A stretch of DNA of 64,000 nt from Thamnidium elegans (lineage: Eukaryota > Mucoromycota > Mucoromycetes > Mucorales > Mucoraceae). Of this stretch, positions 46,222 through 57,713 are shown one piece after another. The notes below the pieces were generated by a model, which worked only from the letters and a program-made list of their open reading frames with translations, did not search any database and was not told the origin of the DNA. The translations under genes and the position numbers were made by a program. The DNA lies in the NCBI GenBank assembly GCA_025201345.1, contig JAIXMG010000015.1:310001-374000 (forward strand), read 5' to 3'. Position 1 is the first letter of the stretch; the number at the start of each line of letters is the position of its first letter.

Positions 46222-49191
46222 ATGTCAGATCCTTTTCAAGTAAAACCTGAGAGTAAGTCTTGGGCGGACATGGTAGAAGAGGAAGAAGAATACGAGAGAC
46301 TACATCCAGAACAAGATGAATCGAGTGATATTTCTGATTCAACCCCATCTTTACAACCTGCAACTGATAAAAGTAAGGAGGTTATTAAGGAGCTTCCGAT
46401 TGAACAGCCCAACAGTAAGGAGGTTGTCATCGCTGCCGTAGAACAAGAATCAGAGAACGATCAGGGTCCCGAGGGTACGGCTCCCTCTGGATCCTTCAAA
46501 GAAAAGCTTAAAAAGGAAGAGCTTGAAGAAATTAAGCGAAAACTTCAGCTAGAGCTCGAAGAACCTAAGCAAGAATTTGAAGAACCTAAGCAAAAAATTG
46601 AAGAACCTAAGCAAGAGCTTGAAGAATCTAAGCAAGAGATTAAAGAGGTACTCAAAGAAGAACCCAAAGAAGAACTGGAAGTAAAGGAGGAAGAACCTAA
46701 GGATGAAGAATCCAAGGTGGAAGAACATAAGGAAAAGAAACCTGGGGAGGTAGTAAAGGAAGAAGAACCCGAACAGGTAAAAGAAACCCCAAAAAAAGAA
46801 GAGATTAAACTTCTTTCAGGCTCAAAAGCTAGTCGTTGGGCATCAGCACCCAGTGACCCACCTAAAGTATCTAGATGGGAACGTCCAACCGCCAGCAGTT
46901 ATAACGAACCCCAAAAATTAGATTTTTCAGCACCTAGTGATCCGCCTAAAGTATCTAGATGGGAGCGTCCATCTACCAGCAGTTACGATGAGTCCCAAAA
47001 GCTAGGCTCTTCAGCAAGTAAATGGGCTTCAGCACCTGCTAGTAAGTACAGTACCAACCGATCAAAGTACGATACCAACGATCGTTACGATAACAGTTCC
47101 AATTATCAAGATCGATACAGCAGTAAATACGATGAACCTAGAGGGGGTAAATTAAAAAGAAGTACGTTTGAAGATTCTGGACGATTGAACAAAAGCGTAT
47201 TTGAGGATTCTGGAAGATTGAACAGAAGTGCGTTTGAGGGTTCAGGAAGATTAAACCGAAGCACGTTTGAGGATTCAGGTAGACTTAACAGAAGTACATT
47301 TGAAAATAATTCATATGGTAGCAGAAACCATTACGATAAAGAGTTTGACCATAATGATCGTAATGGCGGGTTTGATAATAAGGATAACTTTAGATATAAC
47401 AGAAAGGTGGAACCTGTCAGTGAACAAGAAGCAGAAGCTATCAAGCAATGGAACGCGTATCAACCTCCTGCTGATGAAAATGACCCTGTTAAACCTATTG
47501 AAAAGCCATTGCCTGTTATTGCTGAACAAAAAGTATCACCTGTTGCTGACCAAAAATCATCGCATGTTGTTGTCGAACAAGACAAGGAATTGCCTGTGGT
47601 ACAAAGCCCTGTCAAACAAGAGGAAAAGGCATTGCCCGTAGTACAAGAAAAGTCTTTACCTTCTGTAGGGTCTACACCTAAAACAATTCCCTCAATTTTG
47701 GATTTTAAGCCTTTACCTTCTTCATTCTCTTGGGCTGATGATATAGATAATTCAGATGATGATGATGAATATGATATCATTTTGGAAAAGAAGGAAGAAG
47801 AGGATACACCAGTTGCTTCTGGTAGCGATTGGAGTTCTTTTGAAGAGGTTGAGAAAGAAGAAGAGGAAGAGGTATCTACTCTCCATCAAGAACCAGAGGT
47901 TGTAGATGCTAAAGAAGAACCATCTCAATCAATTACTAATCCTCAAGAACCAGAAATCGCAGCTATTGAACCTGTAACTCAAGAAGAGGAAAAACCAACT
48001 CAACCAACTTTTGCTTGGGGTTCTTTGAAAGAAGAGCCTAATAATGATGTAGTAGAGGTAATAGAGGTAACAGAGGAACCCAAGGTAATAGAGGAACCAG
48101 TTGCAAAGGTTGAAGAGACGCCAGCACCTACTTACACATGGGGATCTTTAGAAGAACCTAAATTTCAAGTAGAACAACCTCAAGCAGCACAAGCACCCAG
48201 TAGTCCTATTTCTAAAGAAGATGAAGAGAAAGCTTTAAATTACTGGAATGGATTTAACAAGTCCGAGAAGCCTCAAGAAACTCCTGCAGCTAAAGACATG
48301 CAGCTTTCTGATCAGGTTTGGGAAAAGTATAGTCCTGATACTGAAAACCAAGCAGTGCCTCAAAGTACTTGGAATAACAACGTATTTTGTAATGAAGAAG
48401 CTGCTGTTCCTCAAGAGCCAACAACTCCTGCTTGGGGTGCACTTGATAACAACTCACCTGCTAAAGTAGAAAATTCGGCTATTAAGGATACTTGGAAGTC
48501 AAAATTGCCTGCTGTAGTCGAAGATAATGCCTCTGGATGGAAATCATTTGCTGAGACTGTCACTGCAGAACCTGTCATTATCCAAAAGAAACAAGTAGAA
48601 CCTGTTGTTGAACAAAAGAAGAAGGTAGAGGTACCAGTTTCAAATAATTGGAATACGGTGCAAGAACCAAAGAAACCTCAAGAAATCAATTTTAGTTTGG
48701 AACCTACAGTAGCATCGCAACAAAATGTTACACCTACTATTTCTTTGGTAGATTCCAATACAAAGGCTCCAAAAACTATCTCACTTAGTCTTGCCGATTT
48801 TGTTGAGTCGTCTGATAAGAAGGCTCCAAAGACTATTTCGCTCAACCTTGCTGATTTTAATGATCCATCTGATAAGAAGGTTCCTAAGAATATCTCACTC
48901 AGTCTTGCCGATTTTAATGAACCCTCTGATAAAAAAGCACCAAAGACCATCACGCTTAACCTTCAAGATTTTAATGAGCCATCTGATAAGAAGAAGGCAC
49001 CACAAAATATTTCGTTTAGCTTTTCTGATTTAAATGTTGATAATGGCGTGGAACGTGTTGCGATGAAGTGGGGTGATATGGTTGAACCATCGAAGGAACC
49101 TAAAGAAATATCTTTAAAGTGGAGTGATATTGATCATACTAGACCAAGAGAAGCGCCGCGAGAAGTAAATCTTCGTTGGCAAGATATTTAA
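46222..49191 (+). CDS. Large acidic, repeat-rich protein with W-x-D motifs, unknown function
   Basis: One exon; 989 residues from the chosen ATG (SDPFQVKPES). An in-frame ATG at 46126 would add 32 residues coded by a T-rich leader and is less likely. Low-complexity Glu/Lys/Pro stretches alternate with repeats. There are EEPKQE-type units (about 100-170), two copies of APSDPPKVSRWERP (about 205-260), five FE(D/G)SGRLN(R/K)S units (about 313-355) and five units of about 18 residues around KAPKTISLSLADF (about 850-935). Short Trp-acidic motifs recur: SWADM near the start, SWADD, WGSL, WGAL and, at the end, KWGDM, KWSDI and RWQDI. No enzymatic domain is seen. Repeats of this type suggest a scaffold or RNA/translation-related protein, but I cannot assign it. 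Confidence 0.75.
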   Translation: MSDPFQVKPESKSWADMVEEEEEYERLHPEQDESSDISDSTPSLQPATDKSKEVIKELPIEQPNSKEVVIAAVEQESENDQGPEGTAPSGSFKEKLKKEELEEIKRKLQLELEEPKQEFEEPKQKIEEPKQELEESKQEIKEVLKEEPKEELEVKEEEPKDEESKVEEHKEKKPGEVVKEEEPEQVKETPKKEEIKLLSGSKASRWASAPSDPPKVSRWERPTASSYNEPQKLDFSAPSDPPKVSRWERPSTSSYDESQKLGSSASKWASAPASKYSTNRSKYDTNDRYDNSSNYQDRYSSKYDEPRGGKLKRSTFEDSGRLNKSVFEDSGRLNRSAFEGSGRLNRSTFEDSGRLNRSTFENNSYGSRNHYDKEFDHNDRNGGFDNKDNFRYNRKVEPVSEQEAEAIKQWNAYQPPADENDPVKPIEKPLPVIAEQKVSPVADQKSSHVVVEQDKELPVVQSPVKQEEKALPVVQEKSLPSVGSTPKTIPSILDFKPLPSSFSWADDIDNSDDDDEYDIILEKKEEEDTPVASGSDWSSFEEVEKEEEEEVSTLHQEPEVVDAKEEPSQSITNPQEPEIAAIEPVTQEEEKPTQPTFAWGSLKEEPNNDVVEVIEVTEEPKVIEEPVAKVEETPAPTYTWGSLEEPKFQVEQPQAAQAPSSPISKEDEEKALNYWNGFNKSEKPQETPAAKDMQLSDQVWEKYSPDTENQAVPQSTWNNNVFCNEEAAVPQEPTTPAWGALDNNSPAKVENSAIKDTWKSKLPAVVEDNASGWKSFAETVTAEPVIIQKKQVEPVVEQKKKVEVPVSNNWNTVQEPKKPQEINFSLEPTVASQQNVTPTISLVDSNTKAPKTISLSLADFVESSDKKAPKTISLNLADFNDPSDKKVPKNISLSLADFNEPSDKKAPKTITLNLQDFNEPSDKKKAPQNISFSFSDLNVDNGVERVAMKWGDMVEPSKEPKEISLKWSDIDHTRPREAPREVNLRWQDI

Positions 49192-49325
49192 ATAAAATAT
49201 TTTTTGACAGAAATAAAATTATTATCTTTTTTTTTTATTATTATAATTATTTTCAATGTACAGTGTGTATATAAAAAAAGAGTGAAAAACTTTCATGCAA
49301 AAAAAAATAAGTTAAAAAAAAATAT

Positions 49326-50122
49326 TTAAAATAGAGGAGTTCTTACTTCTCTACTTCTTGTTACAGGACCATCACTTTCATTACCATCTTCTGGAAGAGA
49401 TGTATAAGAAGAAGAGCCAAAACGACGTTGAAATTTGATAACGTCTCTTGTTAGTAAATCCATAATTTCCATAGAAGATTGAGCGGATTTTGGTTTACTC
49501 ATTCTTTCTAGCGCTTCTTCAGCAACACTCTTTTCTTGATCATGTAATAAATTATGATCATCAAGAGGTATAGTACTTGCACTACTCAGTGAAGAAGAAG
49601 GAGAAGATGAATGATCGAATTTTCCAGGTATAAGTATAGGTGTTGGTCTTCTATTTTCCTTTTCATATTCTTCAGTGCCAGCACTGGATTCTTCATCAAT
49701 TTGCATAGCAGCTTTTGTCATTGCTTCACTTATTTGAGCATCAATTAATTGTTTACGTCTTATATTTTCTTCTTCTTCGTCCTCGGACTCTTCTTCTTCC
49801 TTCTTTCTTTTTTTCGTCCTTAATTCGACTTGTAAAGAACAAATGTATTCTAATATTTGATTGGCTCTTCGATTCATTTCTGGTATACTTAGGCGATGAG
49901 ATGGAAACCGAACTTTAGCCGGTGGTGAGTTTTCACGCAAGAATAACGGGGTTTGATTTGGAGTCGGTGTTGATTGGGGGGATATTGCGACTGCTGATTG
50001 CTGCTGTGGACGACGGGTATATACTTTTTTTTCTGATTTTTTGGTTTGTCTTTTTGGTCTAACAAGTCTTGTTGTGATAGTTTCATTTTCGTCTATTATT
50101 TTTTTTATTAGTATATATATGT

Positions 50123-50155
<33 letters not shown>

Positions 50156-50867
50156 AATCTATTACTTACCATAATCTTGCAAGACAGTAATACCATCTTC
50201 AACAGAATGTGTATTTTCATATTCATTAGCATTAGGAATTTCAATAGCATTTCTAAATGCTAAAACTTCATCTATTGAAATAGATGCTTCTCTACTATTA
50301 AAAGTAGTTCTTCTCTTTGGTATTTTTTTATCAAAATCTGGGGCAATAGGCGAACAGGGTTTATAATATCTACGCGTTCTATTTTTATTTAAATTTTTTT
50401 TTATCTTGTTTAGTAAGTTTTTTATATGTATCGATTTAAAAATAACTTACTTATCATAGCCTTTGACTTCTACATGGTCAGAAGGCTTACACAGTTCACA
50501 AAAATATTGTTCAGGGATCTCTTGTTCTTCTAAACCCATGCATTCACAGTGTTGCCAAACTTCACATTGATCACAACACACCATTAAGCCAATGCTATCT
50601 ATAATATACAAGTTAGAAGCTTTTTTCTTTTTCTTCTTCTTTTTTTTTGCATGTGTTAACATACGTGATTCACCACAGACGCATCTCGTTATTGAATCGT
50701 CTTCTACACTTTCTTCGTCTGATACAATGACAGGATCAGGTAGCTTTTGTTGTTTTCTTCTTCCACTATTAGCAACTTTGTTTCTAGAGGGGACCACTGC
50801 TATTTTGATAACGAGTTTAGTACAAAAAAAAGAACGCAATTCAAAACTACTTTTTCAACTTACTCAT
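49326..50867 (-). CDS. PHD-finger protein, Cti6-like
   Basis: Five exons on the minus strand (50867-50864, 50799-50665, 50598-50451, 50378-50170, 50092-49326) encode 420 residues. The first exon is only ATG plus one base; it fits because the phase then gives MTVVPSRNK. A PHD finger covers residues about 40-95 (RCVCGES, GLMVCCDQCEVWQH, CELC). A basic linker (RRYYKPCSP), a basic segment KRKKEEEESEDEEEE and an acidic/Ser-rich end follow. PHD fingers bind methylated histone tails. The layout with one N-terminal PHD is like Cti6 of the Rpd3L deacetylase complex, but orthology is uncertain. The gene is convergent with the repeat-rich gene, with 134 bp between stops. Confidence 0.8.
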
Positions 50868-51896
50868 TTCGTTGACTTTTTTGTTTTTTTTTTGAGTTTA
50901 ATGTAGTTTATTATAAAGAGTTTCTTGAAAAAAAAAAAAGAGAAGTAAGACGAGGAAAGAAAAAAAGAGAGAGAAAGAGAGAGAATAAAGGGAAATACTT
51001 TTTTATTTATTTATTCAACACACCAAAAAAAAAAAAAAAAAAAAAAAAATCTTTTGCAGTTGTATGTTACCAACCAATTAAAGTTGATCTTTAAATAGCT
51101 GTAACTTTCTAATGTGGGTAAAAATAAATAAAGTGAGAATAAAATATCCTTAAGGCATATATATAAAATAAAAAAAAGTTGGCATAACATGGAAAAACTG
51201 GTTGGGAATTTTTATCGAAACGAAAAATAGTTGATAAATTATTTATATTGGTCTATGGTCAAGGTTGGTTATATATGATAAACACGCCGTACAAGTTTCT
51301 ACATGGATGGGTCTATGACAGGTTCCACAAACTTATCCCAAACATAAAAAAAATAAAAAAAAAAAACTAGGCTCGTCATTTGCCTCTGTTGATTAGCGAA
51401 AAGATTACCGGCTGTATCTGTCATTTGCACAGAGAAAAAAAATTAGTGGCAAATTTCATAATTTTAATGCTAAAAATATATATATATATATATATTAAAC
51501 ATTTATGCATTGTAAAAAATCTGCTGTTTTGTTTTAACATTTTGCCTTATCTCGGGTATTGAATAAACAGTAAACTAAAAAAGAAAAAAAAGAGAGAAAA
51601 GAATAAAATAAAAAAGGGTCTTCTTATATTTTTCGACGATCAAGTGATGATCTTTCGGCAGCAGTGGCGTTACCATGGTTTCTAGCTTGGATACGATATT
51701 TGTCATACAATCGTCATCTTGATTTTATAAAGTAGAAATATATCACCATTTTATATTTCGTTTTTTTGTTTACTCTTGTTGTTTTTACTTGTAATGACAT
51801 CAAATAAGCCTCATTTCCAGTTGATCACATGTCAGTTTATTTAAACTTTTTTATAACTACAGTAACTTTTCTGAGCACCTGTGTTAACAAACAAGT

Positions 51897-51929
<33 letters not shown>

Positions 51930-52000
51930 GCGAAAATATTTGACTGTATTACACAAGTTAATTTAACAACCTCTTACGGAACAATCCGATGTCAATTCCA

Positions 52001-52045
52001 AAACCCTCTCTTTTTTTAAAAAAATTAAGAAAAAAGAGAGGGTTT
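52001..52045. repeat. Perfect 16-bp inverted repeat, 13-nt loop
   Basis: AAACCCTCTCTTTTTT at 52001-52016 is exactly complementary to AAAAAAGAGAGGGTTT at 52030-52045. A T7A7 tract sits at the edge of the loop. It could fold into a hairpin RNA, or mark a tiny foldback element. Confidence 0.7.
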
Positions 52046-52574
52046 CTTGCACTATTTATTATTTTCGTCATTTTTTGTATGTGTATTTTTAGAATATATT
52101 TTACCCCAAAAAACATAAATAAATAAACAAACATTACTTTTGTAGCTTAAAAAAGGTCATTTAAATCAGGTTAATCGCTGATACTATACACTAATGAGTC
52201 ATAATAAAAACTTTTTGCTGTCGAGCCTTTTTCTCTTCTTTTTTCTTGTAGAAATAAAGCCTTTTTGATGGCTTCACATGGAAAGCGGGGATATATTTTT
52301 CCTTTTTTTTATAGTTGGAATTCTAAGACTTTCCCGGTTTAAAGCCATTGATAGCATTTTAACTACTTTACCATCATTAAAAGTTGTTAATAGAACCATT
52401 TATATCATTATTTTCGTTTGCTTTTTACACTATAAACTCCTGGTCATTATACATTGTAGGTTTGAAGATAAGACATGCGTATTTTATCATTTGATGTTTT
52501 CTTTAAGCACAGATTACAGTTTCACTGAAATAATTATCTAAAAGAACTATAAAAAACAATACAACATTTGATTA

Positions 52575-52575
<1 letters not shown>

Positions 52576-52623
<48 letters not shown>
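52576..52623 (+). repeat. Poly-A run of about 48
   Basis: The longest homopolymer of the window, followed by GAGAAAA repeats. It lies just past the 3' end of the VC0807-like gene (opposite strand). It could be a retroposition trace or simple slippage; no inserted cDNA was found next to it. Confidence 0.6.
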
Positions 52624-52630
<7 letters not shown>

Positions 52631-52720
52631 GAGAAAAGAGAAAAAACGACCTGTCAGTCAAAAAAATATCTGGTCTTAAATCAATGCCTAAACTTTAACT
52701 TTATTATTATTACACGAATT

Positions 52721-53706
52721 CTATTTTGTATTATCCTTTGGGAAATCCTTTGAGAAGTCATTTTCGAGCTTCCAAGCTACTGCAATAGCCATCGTTCTCT
52801 TTCTTATAAATCTAGAGGCAATGATTGTACCTATAGTGATAACTGAAACGATAGTAATAACAATGATATTACCATATAAAAGAACTTGATCAATAGTTAA
52901 AGTACTCTGAATCATGATCACCTTGGCAACAAATTCACCCATGAGTGCAACACCCCAAATAGCACATAATACGTAGCAGTAAGTACGGAATACTTTACAG
53001 TGTTCCCAAACCCATTCCATAAGTTCTTGGCTCTTTTCTTCTCCTGATCTGTCGGTCCATGTGATAGGAGGAGATTCTACCATCATTTGCTGAGAAATTA
53101 AATAGATAAGAGGTCGTACAGTAAACCATTTGGTTTGGATTGGTATTAACGTCACCAAAAACATTAGACTCACAATAGCTGTAGTGGCCGAGTCACGCAC
53201 TAAGGCTACACGAGCATTACCTTTTTTTATTATTGTTAGAATATACCATTAAATCGTTTTAATATGTAATATAACTTACCACTAATCAATGATAATATTG
53301 CAGAAAGTACAAAAGATACAACAAAAATACAACCCAAAATATCAATCTTTCTTCTCTTCCAGAATACATAGATTACACGCAGTAGAGGTGGAATACCTGA
53401 TAAGATAAGCGAAACTAGAATACTGAGCCAGATCTTGAGAATATAGTATATTGCAAGAGGAAGTCCAACATCAACTACCAACATTGTCACTATAGGTTTT
53501 ATAAACCGAAGAAATAAAGTGAATCTTTCTAATTTTGTAGGAGGCTTATTAACAGTTTCATCTTTCACTGATCCCATATCAATAGACACTGTAGAAGAAT
53601 TAACAGAGTCCTGTAGTTTAACCGAAGACGTGTTCATTGGCTCCGTAGAGGTTCTTGTGGTATCATCGTCCATATAGAATTTGTTGGAGTTTTGAGAGGT
53701 TTGCAT
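52721..53706 (-). CDS. Multi-pass membrane protein, VC0807-like
   Basis: Two exons (53706-53280, 53220-52721) give 308 residues from the ATG before QTSQNSNK. A start 14 codons upstream (53748) would add a hydrophobic leader and is possible. After a polar Ser/Thr-rich tail of about 55 residues come six or more membrane segments. The core SGIPPLLRVIYVFWKRRKID and NARVALVRDSATTA resembles the VC0807-type membrane domain known from bacteria and fungi. The function of that family is unknown. The intron has GTAAGT at its donor and AAAAAAAG at its acceptor. Confidence 0.7.
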
Positions 53707-55138
53707 ATTAAACGAATAAATAATAATAATAATAAAAAGAGGTACCACAAATTAATCAATACTTTATATACTAATTTTTTTTTTTTTTTTTGATCTGTAG
53801 TGATTTTCTCAAATAGTAATTTCCATATATAGGCAATTTACACCGAAGTAAAATTACCCCGCCAAGAAGCGCAAAGCCTCTTTTTCTATCTCCTCGCATT
53901 CTGTTTGTCCCAATATTAAAATATTCTATAAAAGTGCTCTATCGACATTTTCTGTTTCACAATTGGAAAAATAAAATAGAAACCTCGCTTAGCAGGTTCT
54001 AGCCACATTACCTTTTTTAGACGTTTAAGCAAGGTTCTGCTGAGCATTTCTTCTACTTTTTTTAAAAATGCACATAGTTAAAATGACTCGCAATCAACCT
54101 TTTAACTAAATCTAGTTAAAAAATGAGTGATCGAAATTGAGGCTGTGGCTGTTAGTTGATCATCTGTTGTTTCTTAATATTCTAGATCTTCCTCCCAACC
54201 CCACGTTTTATCTGTTTGTATCGGTGGACTCTATTTCATCTTACCGTTATATATTTCAGAATATATATAGATATAAAGATATAACATTAGTTAACTTAAG
54301 TTTATTATGGTTACTTGTTGCTATGGTTAACAGCTATAACTACCCCTTTTTTTTCAAGAAAAAAGAATCGCTTGCTTAGCAATTATATTTATTAATGATA
54401 CTAAGCTTTATTACTTTTTTTATGTTATAATCGTCTATAATTTTTCAAGTAGATTATACCGGTACTTTATAGAAAATTTGAATAGACGAGAAAGAAGAAA
54501 AAGCAATGCTGTTTAGCATAAGAGTTAATAGGAAAATAGGCAATCATTTTCTTCCTAACAATCGCTTCAATGGGATAAATAGACTTGGTGAAACATGTAT
54601 CTGAAAAAAGATTAGCTCTTTATTAAAATACATGGGCGTTATCACAGTTTAATAAATATGTACATAAACTATTGAAGTCAACTACACCAAAAAAAAAAAA
54701 AAAAAAAAAAAACTGTATATACTACTACTCATATAATCAGTTTTTAATTAGAATTTCGTTGGATCTTTGGTTTTTCCAATTGTCTTCGCTTAATACAAAA
54801 GCCATTCTCATAAAACAGGTGTTGTAGTCATAAAATAGTAATAGTCACAATATTCTTATCGATAAACTTTACCTTTTAATTATACTGGTGATTATTACTC
54901 TTTAGTTACTATGAGTTCTAAGATAAAACCAAAAGTATAATTAAAAAGGTTAAAAGATAGATCAAATTTATTAATTAGAATATTGTCTTTTTTATATCAC
55001 TTTGTGACTACGACAACAACCATAAAGGTTTGATTCCTTGTGCTAGGTCAACAATAGTTTATCAGAAAGAGGTAGTATGTGTAACAGTATACAAAAGAGG
55101 TCATCTTTGCTACATACACTATCAAAAAGTAAAATATA
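53707..55138. other. Intergenic AT-rich
   Basis: Besides a T-run near 53777, a weak inverted pair GCTTAGCAG...CTGCTGAGC near 53988-54041 and an A-run near 54690, nothing is supportable. No gene. Confidence 0.4.
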
Positions 55139-55210
55139 TTCCCCAACGGGGAGTCGAACCCCGGCCGTATCGGTGAAAGCGATAAATCCTAGCCGTTGGA
55201 CCATTGAGGA
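55139..55210 (-). tRNA. tRNA-Glu (anticodon UUC)
   Basis: The minus strand folds into a 72-nt tRNA. The acceptor TCCTCAA pairs with TTGGGGA (one T-G), discriminator A, D-arm ATGGTCCAACGGCTAGGAT, anticodon stem TATCG/CGATA with loop CTTTCAC giving TTC, and T-arm CGGGG-TTCGACT-CCCCG. It has no intron and close similarity to eukaryotic Glu tRNAs. Confidence 0.95.
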
Positions 55211-55277
55211 TGATATATTATGATACGTGGTATAGAAAATCGAATGAAGATCATAAGCTGAGACTGAAATGTTACAA

Positions 55278-55283
55278 CACGTG
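55278..55283 (-). promoter_or_regulatory. CACGTG box upstream of tRNA-Glu
   Basis: The palindrome lies 68 bp before the 5' end of tRNA-Glu and is followed further out by ATCACGTT. A weak TATA-like GTATAG is at about 55230. The spacing is the same as at the other three tRNA genes. A further CACGTG occurs near 55627. Confidence 0.55.
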
Positions 55284-55975
55284 ATTATCACGTTTTGGAG
55301 ACTTCATACACTACAATAATTTTAGATATAGTTTTTAGAAGTATAATTTTAATAAAACAAGCTTTTCTTTAGTAATTTTAATTTGTATAACTTGATATTC
55401 TGAGTTTTGAAGAACGAATTGAATTGGAAATATAATAGAAGGAATTGGATATCTATTGTACAACTTATCACTACTAATACTTAAATACTCTGTTTAACAA
55501 GTCTCGGAGCAGCGTATTCAAAGGAACAATCAGTTTCAAACAACTAACCATTCTACAAACAAGTACCGTAATCGTAACAATTATTTTAACTTTTATTTTT
55601 ATTATATTCAAAAATTTCAACGAATCACGTGGATATCATGTGCAATGTATGTGATTGGATGATAAAACATAATCCTGCTACATGTTCGATATTTTTGGTG
55701 TGGATCATTAAAAATTGCAAGTTTTTCTAGGTTCAAACAACTTTGAAATAAACTTACTGAATGTTTTATTTAAAATATTCATCTATCGAACAACATAGAG
55801 AACCTCCTAATTTTGTTTATAAAAAATTATTTACTAAAACGAAAGTACAATCCTCATAGACAAGTACATTTTTTTGATAATTAAAATTGTTAAAAGATGC
55901 ATGACTTAATTCCTGCATTTATCACATTATCTTATTCAAAATGCGGTGTGTGTAGTTATGAAGGACTTTATATAG
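55284..55975. other. Intergenic AT-rich
   Basis: No gene or RNA is seen. The last about 30 bp (GCGGTGTGTGTAGT from about 55943) already match the DNA upstream of the 10.0-kb LTR, so the LTR's true edge may be here. Confidence 0.4.
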
Positions 55976-56416
55976 TGTTAGAATTTGGTATGTGATAGAG
56001 AAATAAAATAAAAGATTATAGGTAATAGTAAGTTTAAGTGAGCACCAGTTCCTGTTTTATAAGTAGAACGACTTAGGTAAATAAAGTAAATAAATATTTT
56101 TGGTAAAAAGTACAATGGAAAGTAAGATCCAAGGGAATTTAGGAACAAAATAAAATATAAAGTAAAGATAAAAATAAAAGAGCTAATTTAAAGGTCTTTT
56201 ATAAGTTAAGAGAGGTATAAGTTAAAGTTGTTTACAAAATGTGAATTGAATTTATTAGAGTATGATTTTTTGATGGTTATTTATATTATTTTAGATTATT
56301 ACAAAAAGGTATTATTTTAAGTTAAAGTTTAAAAAGACAGTCCTTGTTAAGGAGGATCCAACGAGCATCCTTCTTGGATTTGTGGCACCATAAAAATTGT
56401 AAGCCACGATGTAACA
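55976..56416 (+). mobile_element. Solo LTR, family A
   Basis: About 440 bp starting TGTTAGAATTTGGTATGTGA and ending CGATGTAACA, nearly identical over long blocks to 10017-10433. One internal insertion of about 25 bp (near 56290-56320) distinguishes it. No target-site duplication was found. It lies about 770 bp upstream of the 5' end of tRNA-Glu, so unlike the other three it is on the upstream side. Confidence 0.75.
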
Positions 56417-57713
56417 ATGGCATCTATCTCAAATTCGTTTTTTTTTTATTTCAATAATTGCACAGCTTAAACAATTGGGTATATGTATTGTTTGTAATAT
56501 ATAGTGGGATGATATGTATTATTATACCTTTTAAAATGAAATTAGTATTCTATTGAAAAAAGAGAGATAGCTAAGTGCTTATCTACTGATAATATATATT
56601 GCTACATTTTTTTTTAAAAAAAAAGATACACAGCAAACTTTAAAGAAGTAGGCCACGTATACGATGTACTCAATATATTCTATAAATACTGACCTATTTG
56701 ACTGCACTTAGAAAAAGAAAAAAAAAAGGACACTGGATCAAAGTATAATAGGGATTACTTTGTACAATTATCAAATTACCTATTGTGTAGATTATACAAA
56801 TATAGAAATACGGTTTCCTAAAACTGTTCGAATAATTCCTCTCATGTCTTTTGGTATCAAAAAGGAGTAAGGGGGACTATATTGTACAAAAAGATGTTTC
56901 CCTTGCGCAGACATCATATGATGGCATAGTAACTACGCCAAATCGAATGAAAGGAATCGTAAAAGAAAAATTTACATTTTTTGGGGGAAGGGAGGAGAGA
57001 GGCAATTTCTATCGCTAAAAAAATATATAATTTATATTCTAATCGAACAAAACGTATAGGTTTTTGTAGTATACACTGCATCAATTTTGAGAGGTGCAAA
57101 GCGTGTATTCAATATAATTACCAAAATTGTAATGCTGCGCCTTCTTTTTTATAGGTTGAACAAGACACAAAGTTTTTTTTTTCTGTTGCTGTGTACCAGG
57201 TTCATTGTAACAAAAAAAAAAAAAAGAAAAATAATAAAAAAAAATAAAAAGACGCGAAAGTTTATCTATTTCTGTTTTCTATTTTGACATTATTTTGCAG
57301 ATCTTAATAACAGTTTAAAGTCTGAAGCCATTGTGTGGACTCCTGGATCAAAATATGCATATATATATATATAGTTTATTTAGTAATTACTGTGATACAG
57401 ATGTTCAGAAAAAGAAGTACACAAGTAACGTTACAAAATTAATGACCCACTTTCAAGTAAACTAGCTAAATTTATAACAACAGAAACGAGAGAAGAAAAC
57501 TTTTGGATACTGATCAGAATGTCACTCAATTTTTTCTTTTTTTGTATAAAAAAGAGATTAATGTAACTAATTTATCTTTTTTTTTCCCTTCTTTACAATT
57601 CCCCACCTTTTTTTATTATTATTAAAAAAACACATAAAGGTTAGTAAAATACTAAAAAAAAAAGATATTATTTAAAGTATCTCTTTCTAATTTATGAATG
57701 AAATAGATCTATC
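56417..57713. other. Intergenic AT-rich
   Basis: Holds a T10A10-type tract near 56608, an AT microsatellite near 57355 and no gene that I can support. Confidence 0.4.

Larger units (their letters stand above)
50868..52720. other. Gene-poor region with hairpin and long A-run
   Basis: No intact gene. A short minus-strand frame at about 51629-51713 (ending AAERSSLDRRKI) resembles a C-terminal exon but no partner was found. The perfect hairpin at 52001-52045 and a run of about 48 A's at 52576-52623 are listed separately. T-runs occur near 51905. Confidence 0.45.

Noticed and set aside
51654..51680. TTTCGGCAGCAG, resembling the start of U6 snRNA (TTCGGCAGCAC)
   Set aside because: The following sequence does not match U6 and no Pol III terminator follows at the right distance.
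51629..51713. Minus-strand peptide ending AAERSSLDRRKI
   Set aside because: It looks like a C-terminal exon, but a stop lies directly upstream in that frame, no acceptor fits and no partner exon was found.
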